NCBI GenBank assembly: GCA_022376515.1 | Contig: WTXI01000001.1 | Span: 744,001-808,000, forward strand | Direction: 5' to 3' | Length of the DNA: 64,000 bases | From: Lactifluus volemus | Taxonomy: Eukaryota; Basidiomycota; Agaricomycetes; Russulales; Russulaceae | In this document: positions 15,227 through 26,901 of the stretch, piece by piece | How the letters are laid out: every line of letters starts with the position of its first letter | How positions within the stretch are numbered: position 1 is the stretch's first letter | Notes under the pieces: model-generated | What the model was told of the DNA's origin: nothing | Seen by the model: only the letters and a program-made list of their open reading frames with translations | The model's database searches: none | Position numbers and translations under genes: made by a program

Positions 15227-16784
15227 CTAGGAACATATTTTTCCTTCGCACCGTTCCTTGAATCCTTGGGGCACCGCGCAGACATTCATTCCAAGTGTCT
15301 CCATGAGAAGTACCAAAATGTGAAACACGTTGAGACTTATTATTATGAGCTTACCCTTCCATTACAAAGATCGCTGGTTTTCCTAAATCTGCAATAACCT
15401 GGCCAATAAAATGATAACAAGAATGGGGCAACTCGAAGTCGCTGATAGGATCATTGACGAAGGTATCCACACCGAGACTAGCAAACCGTGCGGTCGGTGT
15501 TGCGCCAGGGTGTGAATGGAATGGAAGGACACCTCAAGAGCAGGTATGCAGTAAACTCGCGGATATCTTCAATGGCTTTCGAGAGAGCGGCACAGTAATC
15601 GCTGTCTGGGATGCCCGAGGTAAAGGGTAGTTAATGTTGAAATTCACGCCATCGCCCATGACTTTCTCTGTCGTAAAATCTGCAGGAGGGTAGTCACCAA
15701 CATCGCATTGTAATGAGGAAAATCGTACAAGGGTTCTCCGCATGGAGAGATACATAAAGAACGCTGGGATCCGAGTAGAATATTTCCTGCGCTGCACGAG
15801 ACAAATTGAATGAGTCAGCATGTTTGATCCGATGAGAGCCCGAACAAAGATTTGGCGGGATATTAACTCCCGTTTCTGTGATGATAGTCAATGTCGAGAA
15901 TGGCGATTGGCAGTCATTTGTCGGACCCCTGATCGAGACTCTGAAGAAAGAAATCGCGCGACGACAGCTACATTGTTGATGAAGCAGTAACCACTGCAGA
16001 GAGAAGTTCCCGCGTGATGACCTGGTGGGCGGTTTGGGAGAGTGTGTGATCCGGTACGTCAAAGCTACAGGTGGGAAAAAATAAAAGAATGCTGACCACA
16101 AAACGAATACACCCGGTTTAGGTTTAGGCCCACCATGAGCCTGAGGACCTGAAGCCGCAGCAAGCTCCTGAGCCGCAGTCAGGACAACGCCGACAGAAGC
16201 GATGATCGACGAATGAGTCGCTATGGATTTAGGAGAAATGACTTCAGAATGATGGAATGGTCATACAGTATGACTCGTACTAACTCTTGGTTGATCGGGC
16301 AACTGAGATCAAAACAATAGTAGCCTAGATTCCCAAAGCTGCGTGTCGTTGAAGTGACTCTTAGCATGTCATGTCAGGCGGACCTGCTTGTGCAATGGGA
16401 GGAAGTTTGTCAACTTCCGTCTGACTAGGCCTAGGTAGCAGCTTTGGGTGTGGAAATGCTTCAGGTAAGACTGCGTCCTGAAGAAAGCCATGAGTGGGAG
16501 GTCCACGGTTGTTTCAGGTGAGGATACCTTACTTCCACCACTCCGGACCCAGTTCTCATATGCATTGGCCAGGTATCTTAAATATGTACCATTCCGGTGT
16601 AGCGAGCGATATCCAGGTTCTGGGACAATGAACTGGCTAATTAGAAGCTAAACAAGGAAGGGTGCTTTTCTTCCTTGATAACTTGAAAACGAGCAGGGCT
16701 CTCAAAACAAGGGATTTTATCGCCTGAACGTATTTCATAGGGAGGGTTACGCAGGAGACAATCGAAATCCCAGAACACTTTCAT
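15227..16784 (-). CDS. Acetylpolyamine amidohydrolase / HDAC-like deacetylase
   Basis: Zinc-dependent deacylase of the histone-deacetylase fold, closest by eye to acetylpolyamine amidohydrolases. Evidence: start MKVFWDFDCLLRNPPYEIRSG at 16784, then FESPAR, GYYCFDLSCPI, RPPGHHAG, GYCFINNVAVVARFL, DIDYHH, QEIFYSDPSVLYVSLHAE, NINYPLP and SLGVDTF. Frame breaks at 16280, 16036-16038 and 15354-15356 are each fixed by one C or G. Another near 15925 needs two added bases or one removed. The glycine after the zinc-binding HH is Arg (HHRNG), and the usual EGGY tyrosine is not found at the last junction, so activity is uncertain. Divergent from the RdRP. It could be a decaying copy, but the coherent splice sites argue for a real gene in poor sequence. 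Confidence 0.75.
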
Positions 16785-16913
16785 CGTGTCAGTCACGGCT
16801 GTGGACCGGAGATAGACCGCGATCTGTAGCTTGACGCGTCAAAAGCGCCGATCTCGATCGATGAGATCGGATGCAACTTCAACTTGAACTGCACTCAACG
16901 GTTCTCAACACCC
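16785..16913. promoter_or_regulatory. Palindrome-rich divergent promoter of the HDAC-like gene and RdRP
   Basis: The spacer of 129 bp holds a perfect 12-bp palindrome TTGACGCGTCAA (16831-16842). Its centre, ACGCGT, is the MluI cell-cycle box bound by MBF in yeasts. Six bases further on is an 8-bp inverted repeat: CCGATCTC at 16848-16855 and GAGATCGG at 16863-16870. Both genes could respond to the same factors; this is inference. Confidence 0.5.
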
Positions 16914-19900
16914 ATGTTTTCTTCCAGAAACGCTGGTAAGTGCTCCGTGAATCGTTGTGTAAACTAACCTGATCATCCCAACTGCGTGTAGATGTCAATC
17001 TTGCCCCTAGCAGACCGTTGGACGCCACCGTGCATGACGATGACGATGTCATCTCTCTGCAATCCTCGTCTTCCGAGGTATGTCTCTTTTTCTGAAACTT
17101 ACAATTGTCCTGAAAGGTATTGTTGTACTTTGATAGGGAGAAGAAACAGTGCACGAGAGCCTGGAGGCTCATAGCGCCACTTCCAAAGATCGTCTGTAGT
17201 TCTTCTCTTTGTAAAAACAAAGACAGGTTGATCCTTAAATTTCTGAACAGAAGCAGTTACCCCTGGTAAGTAGTTGAGCGTCTTACTTGGGTTGTGGGGA
17301 CCTTTGATCCCTCCCCTTCAAGGTATCACCGCATTATCGGCGCAACGTTCCTCAGACCACGGTGTTAGCCACGTAAGCAATCATAAAATTCACCAGTCTT
17401 TTGTCCGTAATTTCTTTTTCCCCTTTATCCGTCGACAACTGTTTGATTCTGTTTCATACAGCGGCCTATTCCACCATTGAAGCTGCCACTTCTATTTCGC
17501 AACCCGAATTCGACCACCTTACGCTCTGGTAATGCTGGACCCTTTCGTGACGTGGTACCACGGCGTGCAGGTCAGCCTCATCTCTCTGCCCCAGCATCCC
17601 TAACTTCTGTTGATCGACAAGAGCGGCACGTCGAATATTTTCTGCTTGTTAAAGTATGCTCACTGAAGGTCACAGCATTCCTTTACCTCCCTCGTCGGAT
17701 ATTTCGTTGCCAGTCACAAAACGATACAATCTGTCCTCGGCCATCTCCCAGCCCCTTCAAACGACAACGTTGACGTGTCCACCACAACTCCCTCCACCAG
17801 ATGATGCCCGTGACCCACCTGTACTTCCCCCCCTTCTGAGTGGAAAACTCGCATTGTCTCGGCACATTTTATGTCATTCGCCAGACGTTCAACGGCAAAT
17901 GGAGCGTCTGAATATATCATGGGGTGTCCAGTATGAGCTTGCCCGTGGCGTGCTTGCCGAAAGGTGGACATGGGCGGATGTAACGGAAAGTGTGCTCGGA
18001 CGTCTTCAGGGCTCTAATGTACAGGCTGCTCCGAGAGTTCGCACAGTCATGTCAGAAGCTAGAGTTAGCAAGGGCCCCGTACCTTGCCCAAAATCTAGCA
18101 TCAACTTGGCTTTATGGTAATGTTTGAGGGTCAATCACATCACCATACTGTGCGACTGATAGCGCTGCTTAGGGAAGAGTATGATAGAGAACAAGACGCC
18201 ATTGTTGAGCGCCGTTCACGTGGCTTAGGCTTACAGGGGCCATGGAAAGGTGTGCAGGACTGGTACGGAGGCCGCATTCAGCAGGTGGTACGGCTATCCG
18301 AGTCGAAGTCCACCAAAGGCGAACTTCAATACCGCCTTGACCAGCCAGTCATGCAGCGTTCAAACCGTTTTGCCCGTTTCCTCGGCTCAAGGCGCATATT
18401 ACAAGTGAAGTTATCGACTGATGTTAAATATAGAAAAGGAAACATGGCTCTAGCTCTAGAGCGCCTTAACAGTCGATTCGTTCTATGTGGGCGCGTGTTT
18501 GTGCCATTTTCTTCCAAGGAGGGTAGTGCATACATGATCGAGATCAACGAGGACGAAGATCGCAACCCTAATCGTTTACAGGGTGATGACACACGTATGT
18601 CCTTCTGGGAGTTCATAGAATGGCACAACCCCTTGGTGTTGAACCAGAAACAGGTAAGTACGTTGCGCTGTCCGTGTCCTACCTGACCCAATCGTTGCAG
18701 CCCATGAGCAAATGGTCGACGCGGTTCGACTTGGGTCTCTCGACCTCTGTTCCAGTTCTCTCCTTTAAGCCTAGCAACATCAAATTCATCCCAGACATAG
18801 GTAAATGCATGACTGAATTTCGCAAATATGTTTACAGACTGTTTTTTTTTTCAGAGGCGCCACATGAACAAGGAATTAAAACACCGTCAGAGAAGATCCT
18901 CACCGACGGATGTGGATTCATAAACGGAGCGGCACTGACGCTCATCGCACGAGGCCTGTGTCTCCAAAGCCGCCCAACTGCCGTGCAAGGACGTGTGGCT
19001 GGTTCGAAAGGGCTATGGGTTTTGAACCCTGAAGATACATCTCCCGCGGAGCCTCCGCGGATCTGGATTCGGGAGTCACAAAGGAAGATCAAACTCTCTG
19101 CGCTAAGAGAAGATAGCGCCCATGTAATTTTCGACCTAATAGAGACGTCCAGCCATATCAGCGTCCGCTCCCGTCTCAACTATCAACTCATCATGAATCT
19201 TGCCGAAAATGGAGTGGATACTCACGTCTTTGAAGGTCTTCTGCGTGAGGGCCTGACTAATGTATTTGGTTCTCTGACTCAATGGGACGGTGCTGGCGCC
19301 ATGCCATTGCTCTGGAACACTGTGGATAACATGGGACGGGTTACCAGGACACGCCTGCAGAAGACAACACGCAGCCTTGCACGAGCGATGGGATTGATGG
19401 CACGATTCGAGATGGATCGTGACGTAGATGTCTCGGAGGATGAGGACGAAGACCCAGACAGTGTTGACAAGTCGCTACATCAGAAAGTGCTCGAGCTGAT
19501 CCAGGCTGGATTCAATCCCAAAAACTTCCCGCCACTCTATGAGAACATGCGATATGTGCTTACCCAGGCCATGAGTCGGTACTTAAACAAATACCATCTC
19601 GAAGTGCCTCAATCTGCTGAGGCCTTCATAATACCCGGTGCGTAGCGGTAACTCTGCATCGGCAGAGACCCAAATTGAATGGTGTCTGGTTTTTTCCAGA
19701 TCCTTTCCACGTTCTAGAGGAAGGAACGATTCAATTTAAATCGTCGGAGGAGTTGAAAGACCCATTGACAGAGACGAATGTATATTCCATTCGTGGGCCT
19801 GTCCTCGTGCGTAGTTATTCTATAGCCCGAAGCGTAGTCCAACTCAGCCTCAGCTGAGCCGAAATCCAACAATGGTCGCTTCGGATATTCAAAAGGTGAT

Positions 19901-21275
19901 CTCAATACATATATTTTTTCGCTTAGGAAATTTTGCCAAGTATGTTCCTAGGTCGAGGCAGTCGAGCATGAGCAATTAGCAGACTACGTCAATGTGGTCG
20001 TGTGTTCAACAAAAGGATCTCGCTCTCTGGCTAGCTTGCTTGCTGGCGGTGGTCCGTCCAGTCCTTTGCTACCATCAGGAATGACAGAACTGAACCCTTA
20101 AACGACCATTTGCACAGACTACGATGGAGGTGCGTGCATAGGTCGTCATGCACCGCCCAGAATTCACGGGAAACAAAGATAAGGCTCTTGTCAATTGGGA
20201 GCCATCTATAGTCGAGCAATTCCGGCCACCCAAAGTCGTTGACAAGCCAGGCGATTTCGAAATAAAAAACTTTGAAAAGGATGTAGAAAGCGTCACGTCC
20301 TTTCACGACCGCCTTGCTCGCTCAACTCCGGAAGAGGTCCACAGGTCATTCTTGCAGGCGGTACTCCGGAGTCTGGATGATGACCATGTAGGGATGTATT
20401 CATGTTTCCACAGCTACGCGGTTTATACGATGGGGTATTTCCACGACGAAACCATCCGACTGGCACATATGTACGCTCGACGGTCCATTCGCAGGCAAAA
20501 TCTCATGTCTCGTAGGTTCACCACTTGTCTCGACTCCAGAAAGACGGGTCATCGCGTCCAGAGGGAGGTCTTTAACAAGGATTCCAAACGGTTTGGGTGG
20601 CCCTTGCCGGAATGCCTACGCCAGAGTGACGACGAAAAATTCCCAAGGAACGAGATCCCAAAGCGAGACCGAACGCTTGCTCCTTTTGTCCTCGATGCTT
20701 TGCAAGACTTTGGTAGGGAAGTTGAAAGAAGTGTTCTGATCAAGTACAAAGAACTCGGAGACACTCCTGGAACCGGATCCGGGCTAAGAAAACAAGACGA
20801 GGACCTCTTGAAGCCGTACCAGCGCTTCTCAGAGAATTTGTCGAAAATGGAGTCACTCCACATCGACGAATTTCTTCGGCAGGTGCTCAGGGAGCTAAAG
20901 ATGATCGAAGACCATGTCAAGGCTAGACAGAGGGAGTGGGCTGAGACTTTCAGATCACAGGTATCGCACAAAAAGGTACCGGCGTCGACGAGAAGGACGG
21001 CAATAGCCATTATTCGGCAGAAGTTTGCCTCAGGACCCGACGTACCGCACATATCGTTAATCAGCAATGTCGCAGCCATTCGTGCGTCGTACGCATATAA
21101 GCAGTGCAAGTCGGAGAACTCAACATTCGCCTTTGCTCTGGCTTTCGAGGAACTCTGCCGTATCAAGGCTCAGGAGTCGGGAGGGAGTACATTGGACCGT
21201 GACTTCGCTGAGCTCATGGCAGTTCCCAAATCCGCCGTGCGCGTACTTTCTGCACTTCGGGCGTCGATTTATTAG
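16914..21275 (+). CDS. RNA-dependent RNA polymerase (QDE-1/RdRP family)
   Basis: Cellular RdRP of RNA silencing, making double-stranded RNA for Dicer. Evidence: FARFLGSRRILQ near 18370, CGFINGAAL, the double-psi barrel region, RGPVLVSRNP and the metal-binding loop GGDYDGD. The DYDGD aspartates come from a 12-nt micro-exon (20118-20129) and its flanks. The C-terminal helical domain is one long exon to the stop at 21275. The ATG at 16914 (MFSSRNADVNLAP) splices in phase with an acidic exon; upstream ATGs read into stops. Breaks: one missing G at 17654, and a break of opposite sign near 18050 (after RVRTVM) needing one base removed or two added. About 1,180 residues, normal for fungi. Divergent from the HDAC-like gene. 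Confidence 0.92.
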
Positions 21276-21727
21276 TTGTTCCACATTTGCCGGGGCGGAC
21301 TGTCGGTCATTATTCTGTCTTTGCATGCTAGTACCGCAGAGCCATACCCTGATCCCCGAGTACAAGCATATGTACTAGGATTCCGTGTACCTTCCAGTTG
21401 TAAATGAATGGATCAGCAAGTGTAAGGCCGAGGCTGGAGGTGATGCGAGCAGAGCGAATGAAGGAGTTGATGTTTATTTGAGGCTCGAGGAGCTCAGTGC
21501 CGTGGGAGGGTACTCCTGAACATTTGTAGTCCCAGCATAGACTTGGAAGTCGGGGCACACGGGCTCGGAATCATCCAGACTCCGGTCGGATCGGATATCC
21601 GGAAGGCGCGGTGACGGGTGTGACGGCCCGGTTGGGGCTATTAAATCGAGCGCCCGTGGCGTGGCAGTGCGTCTTGACTTCACTCTCTTTCTTGTCTTGG
21701 AATACCAAAAGAAAGATCAATCTTTTC
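21276..21727. other. Spacer between RdRP and the LysM gene
   Basis: These 452 bp hold no gene I can support. A 46-codon open stretch at 21379-21519 looks locally protein-like, but a stop precedes it and no splice site joins it to the RdRP, which already has a normal C-terminus. The promoter of the LysM gene must lie in the right half. Confidence 0.4.
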
Positions 21728-22485
21728 ATGGGTCGCTGGACGCAATATGATGAAGTATGAACTCGTTCTTTCCTTGGCCGCCCAAGTGTAACTCATCTAG
21801 ATCATTTTGTGCAGGACGACTACAGGCTCCCGGAGGGCATGAAACGAGTTGGCTATGACGCTGATTCAGGAAAATATTTCTTTCGCGACAGGGACGGTCA
21901 TCTATGGGAAGGAAAAGAAGGTGCCCACTTCGGAGACATGACTCAGGGTATGCATACGTTTTTGAAGGTGTCAGGGCGTTTTTGATGGAAATTTCATGGC
22001 AATCACAGTCTCGGATGCTGCAGCAGCCACCAATAGTGATGAGGATGATGTAGAAAATGGATCGAGACGTGAGGATGGATACGCTCTCATACCTGGAGGT
22101 GCTGTAAGTGAAATTTATAACGTCTTGACGCTCGTGGGTGGCCAATGATCCCTTTTGACCCCAGGATGCCGCACCTTACCCACGGTATTCAAGCAATAAT
22201 CCTTATCGAATGCTTTTCCCCTTTTTCCTGATCATTATCGTCGTGCTATTACTGGTCTGGAGACTCGCCGTCTCTCCCAGTTTGACACCTGTCAAATATT
22301 CAAAATGCCCTGAGGGTAGTTCACGTGTGACGGTTGTGGCGGGGGACACGTGTTGGAGGATTGCCGATGCGCGGGGATGTGGGTTGGAAGCATTGAGAAA
22401 AGTCAACGCAGACTTACACTGTGAGAGATTGATACCTGGAGACGGGATCTGTGTTCCGCTGGAGGTGAATGGGGATATTTCCTAG
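21728..22485 (+). CDS. Single-pass membrane protein with LysM domain
   Basis: Probable carbohydrate-binding membrane protein; LysM modules bind chitin or related glycans. A cytosolic N-terminal region (MGRWTQYDE, YRLPEGMKRVGYDADSGKY) is followed by an acidic linker, one hydrophobic segment at 22210-22272 (LFPFFLIIIVVLLLVW) and a LysM module (VTVVAGDTCWRIADARGCGL...LIPGDGICVP). The short first exon ends in a GTATGA donor and splices in phase at TTTGTGCAG. There is no cleavable signal peptide, so the topology is type II, with LysM outside or in the lumen. This N-terminal block plus TM plus LysM is a recurring Agaricomycete architecture, known to me only as uncharacterised. Confidence 0.82.
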
Positions 22486-22574
22486 TTGTTTCCTTGGATA
22501 CTGTACTGTAATGCAGGGATGACGTCAAGTCTGGCTGACATTCTTCGTAAGCACGCGGGTTCAAACCCTCGGGC

Positions 22575-23397
22575 ATGCGCTACATCTTTTGTCTTTACCT
22601 ACTACTGTCGGTATCCACTAAGCCTCACTTATGGGTCGTGATTCAAATCTTCGACTTGGTTATTTCAGTAAGCTTGATCCTTACCACTAACCCCACGTTC
22701 TCACGCCACAATACACTAGTCTTCTTCATACTACTCGTCGTCTTTGCCCTCATCGAGGTAGGACTTTTTTTCCGATGATGTCATTGTAGTCTAACCTTTT
22801 TCTCTTCCAGTTGTCCATATCGGCATGGTTAACTGCACGGTACAACTCTCGTAAAGATTTCCTATCCACTACCGAGCGTGATCGTGTGCGATTCCTCCTT
22901 TTCTGCTCCATCTGGACAACGGTTCTCTCCCCTGTCTTCCCCATACTACTATATTTGGAGCAAGCGGCAGTATTAACAAACGTCGCCGCCCATGCAATCT
23001 TGTGCGTAGCCATCTGTTACAGCCCGCGTAAAGCCGTGAATGATTTATCCCACATTAGCTTGTTCGTATCATGGGTATTTTGGCTGTCAGGTGCGGCAGC
23101 CATTACGGAAGCTCTTGGAGGAGGACTTGACTGCCAGTGCGTGACGTGCCCTCATGTCCGAGCACCATTGACACTCACGTTATCTACCAAGCCTCCACTT
23201 CGTGTATTGTGGTCAGCTGGACGCACTCGAGGGGTTTGCATGGATGGAATGGTGGGCACTTTCACCCATACATACGATTACTCTCATCATGCGTCGTTTT
23301 CAGCGTCCTTCTGACGGTCGGCTTTTTTTCTGTTTTGGTCATCGCTGTACGAGCTGCACGACGAGGGGATGGATATGGCGGTCCGGTGGTGTCATAG
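22575..23397 (+). CDS. Four-helix MARVEL-like membrane protein
   Basis: Predicted integral membrane protein of the fungal membrane-associating (MARVEL) type, linked in other fungi to plasma-membrane domains. Four hydrophobic stretches are visible: the N-terminal segment with FDLVISVSLIL and LVFFILLVVFALIE, then FLLFCSIWTTVLSPVFPILLY, a third around ISLFVSWVFWLSGAAAI, and a last one (VLLTVGFFSVLVIAV) near the C-terminus. The motif GQLDALEGFAWMEW before the last helix and the tail RAARRGDGYGG are typical of this family in basidiomycetes. Three introns splice in phase without frame breaks. The start at 22575 is the only ATG before the first helix, but an upstream exon is possible. Confidence 0.75.
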
Positions 23398-24045
23398 TGG
23401 GCCATATCACGTGATGTGTTTTTGTTCCACAAACAATTTGAGTCCCTTTTTGTTCCTCTCACCCACCCCCTCACAAGCCGTTACCTCTCCATCAGCCAAC
23501 CACGCCAAGTGCACGGCCTATCACTGATGAGAGTGGATTATCTCACTGTTCTGTAATCAAACTTAAACGTGCCTCGTGCTGTAGGTACTTGGGGGCATGC
23601 CATGTTTGTGTCTCACCTCGTGATGTGGCTGGAACGTTGCTTTGATCAAGGTACCGCTTTCGGTCTTTGTGGTTGTGGATGAGACCTCTCATGGACAAGT
23701 CTCCTTGTTCTAACTCCGCAGGTGGTTAGTGCTGCAGATAGCATGGAGCCTGTGTTCGTTTTGTATTTCTTTTCATGGATCGGGGTCCAAGCCAGGGACA
23801 GCCACAAACGGATCTGTTATGGCCGATTCTCTGGCCCGTTCCCTATTTATTTGTGGCGATAAAGACACATCTTCCCTTGCGTCCCACAACAACTTCTGTA
23901 CCTTCTCTCATCCCTCTGCACCATACGTTGCGAAGATGCTACCCTTTCCGATTGTCCTTTTGCTCATCTTTAGTACAACATTGCTCGCACCTGCACCCGC
24001 AGTATTGTTTGGTTTGGTCAGGACTCTCACCCTCCTATCCTCCGA
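23398..24045. other. Long 5' flank of the orphan membrane protein gene
   Basis: A stretch of 648 bp with no gene I can defend. Two alternative frames are open here, one from an ATG at 23743 that stops after about 40 codons and one low-complexity Ser/Pro frame. Neither splices convincingly into the downstream gene. It probably holds promoter and 5' leader. Confidence 0.4.
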
Positions 24046-26830
24046 ATGGAACACCCTGCCTATGTCAATGTCATCCCCTACTCTCCCATCACATTCACCA
24101 GAAATCCCGTCACTTCCTATTCTACTCCCTCAAGCCCCCTTCGACGCTTCATTAACCTGTCGTGGCCCAAGTCCCGTGAGTATGGCGTGGAACAATACGA
24201 TCCCATCCTCGCAAGTGTACACGACGGATGATCGCCCCACAAGCACTGCCGTACTGCTCGTCGTTGTGTTGGCAATGGTCAACTGCCTCGTACGAGTCTC
24301 ACTCTACCCTGCTTATTGTTACTAAACGAGGGAGCAGGTGTTCAGGCTGTTAGCAGATACCACTAGCGGAGCTCAGCCTCATGGTGCAGAAAATGAGTCG
24401 GGTCACTTGATGGTATGCCCTTTCCATCCGTTACTTCACCTTATGATGACTGTGATGCCCACTTTTTTTTTGCACAGGTGTTCCCGGAGTTTAGTCCCGG
24501 AGCCACGCCACGCCAACTCTTTGAATGTAACTACGCGGTCAACAAGATGGCGTCCCATTTGCTTGCAGTTGATGCGACGGTATCCGTCTCCAATTTCCTT
24601 GAGCGTGGCGTGTTTACCCACGCACCGACGCACTCGTCACTTTTGTCCTACATTGTCGCACCCTCATCTCCAATTCCTGCTACACTTGAGCTCTCTTCAC
24701 CGTCTCTCAAGCTCCGTTCACTCCTATTCTCCCTCGACGACTCCAGGAAAACGGCTGATGACGTTTGGATCACTCTTCAAGTAACTCCTCGAGCGTTGTG
24801 ACCCAATCTAACGATCTAGAAATCCTCGGCACTATTCCAGTTGTCTCAACTGCTATAGTCGACGATTTGAAGCTCGAGTCGCTGCAAACTGTTCTCCTGG
24901 ACCCAGAGGTGATAAAGGACCGAGCTTCACCATTACTCGGCCAATCGAATATTTCAGAGTGGCAGGAACAGAGCGAGGTTCAACACAGCAGTTTATTGCC
25001 GTTCGCTGTTGAACACGCTCGCGAACACACGCAAGGCGCACCTGACAGCCAATCGCACGACTTCGAGTGCGACAATGACGAGTCTTTTGACTACAAAGGA
25101 ATAGACTGGGCACCAGAAACGGTGCTCATCCCACCTACCCCTGCGACCGCCGAGGTTGAGGCTACTCCCTCATCGAGCCCCCTGCTGGAATCTCGTCACG
25201 ACATTTCTTTTGGAACCACTCTGCTTTCATCCGAGAAAAACTCAGAATGGGCGTCTTCGCCTGAACTCGTCATCGAGACTGGTAATATTTCCGCAACGTT
25301 TGCGCCGGGAAGTGCTGCTAGGTATGCACTGGACGACATTCGAGTGGGAAACAAGTATAAAGGCGACAACAAGATCATCAGATCTGTGTCCGCCGATAAT
25401 CTCAGCAGCACCGTCAAAACAAGTCATGGTAAACATTTCAGTAGCCGAACACACCTCAATTCACATATTAATCATATCTATCAGCCTTCATTGTTCCCGA
25501 TGGGCGCATTATGATTTACCGCACGGGACTTTCGCAGGTGAGACATTTACTGCGGATTGATTGATGTTACACATCTAACACCGCCTCTTCAGTTAAAAAG
25601 CCAGTTACACTCAATGCAGATGCGCCTGTCTTCAAGCCATGCAGCCCAGGAACGGACGAAGGAGGAAACGAGTCACAGCAATCCGTCGCTGTCGGGTTGG
25701 AGGCATCTATCTATGCTCCCCGCATCGAGGAATTTTTACAAACGCAGGAGTCTGTCGAGGTGTTTCAGTCAAAGCACGTGACAAGACGAGCCTCCGCACC
25801 TGCGACCACATTCAAAACGACTTCCGACTCTTTGGATTCCTTTGTTGAGATTGAGGAGGTCCAGTCACCCATTCTCTTTGCGGAACAGCCAGACTGGCAC
25901 AAACCTACCCAGTCTGAGTCTGCGGAGTCGGATTCATCTAGCGCCACAAGCGGAATTTATGCCTCTATACACGCTTCAAAGCAGTCAGATACAGAAGCTT
26001 GTTATGCGCGGTGCACGGAGAAATTGAAGTTGACGCACCCTATATCCGGTTCAAGCTCAACCGAGAACGGCGAGCAACGCAGACTTGTTGGTTCGATTCA
26101 CGCCACCAAGAGGTATCTACCGAACGAAGCTACGCAACATTCATCTAAACATTCTCCCGACGCGCCGAACTGGGCAGCCGCAGCCAGAGCTGAGAAGTCA
26201 GGAAAGTCAGGAAACAGCAGTCCGACTCGCCGCGGTGAGGTGCCCGAACCAGCACTTGACGAAAACGAGCCAGAGCCATCGACGAGCACAAGGTGCGCCG
26301 TTCAAGGTGAAGAGGAAGGGTCTGTTGACAACTCGGATGGATCTTTGGGTTCTACAGACGACCAAGAAGGCTCAGTGCGCCCCAGCGAGACCGAGGACGG
26401 ACTCGACGCCGGGGCCGACTCGAATGAAGAAGAAGGCTCCATGACGCCGTCGCGGAGGACTCGGCGTCGGGGTCGGCCTCGGCGCCCGCGTCAAAAGGTG
26501 CCTTACCTCCCACCACCACGGATGCGTAACTTCACACAACACCCCATCGTCGACATGCTTGCGGCCCAAGCTCAGACGCTCAACGTTCAAGCGACACCGT
26601 CCACCAACCCGAATGGGCTGTACTACAGTCCCACTCTCCCTCTAATGCCTCCCCACAACGCTTCGACCCCAGGTCCTATCATTCCACCGATGCGTGGCCC
26701 AGTTGGACAGCATCTTCACTACAACCAGCCGCACCACGTGCACCCTCCCCATCCGGCCTCATATTCTCCTAGTTCTTTCCCCCAATTTTTGTCTTCCCAA
26801 ATGCCGTTTGCTTCACAGTACGGACGATAG
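24046..26830 (+). CDS. Unrecognised membrane-anchored, largely disordered protein
   Basis: I do not recognise this protein. From ATG 24046 (MEHPAYVNVIPYSP) it continues through a GTGAGT...CAAG intron into a hydrophobic helix (TAVLLVVVLAMVNCLVF). A compact segment follows (FPEFSPGATPRQLFECNYAVNK), then about 600 mostly disordered residues rich in Ser, Glu and Pro. A basic patch SRRTRRRGRPRRPRQK near 26450 and a Pro/His-rich tail end it at 26830. An intron with branch-like TTACTAAAC joins the helix to the next exon in phase. Two frame breaks (24767-24768 and 25537-25538) are each healed by one G. It may be a membrane adaptor; the basic patch could bind nucleic acid or act as a nuclear signal. 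No function assigned. Confidence 0.55.
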
Positions 26831-26901
26831 TATTCCTTCTTCCTCATTTGTCTCTGCTTTGAGAACACTTACGATCGATGTTCTGTACCGACTCAGATAA
26901 T

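Noticed and set aside
21379..21519. 46-codon open stretch after the RdRP
   Set aside because: It looks locally helical, but a stop precedes it, there is no start codon or splice link, and the RdRP already has a normal end.
22505..22580. Possible tRNA gene from a GGGTTCAAACCC box
   Set aside because: The T-arm does not pair beyond two or three bases, and no matching acceptor stem or anticodon arm is present.
23729..24325. Long Ser/Pro/Leu-rich open frame as the start of the orphan membrane protein
   Set aside because: The frame from ATG 24046, spliced by a GTGAGT intron, gives a better N-terminus. Only the last part of the long frame (24221-24282) is kept as an exon.
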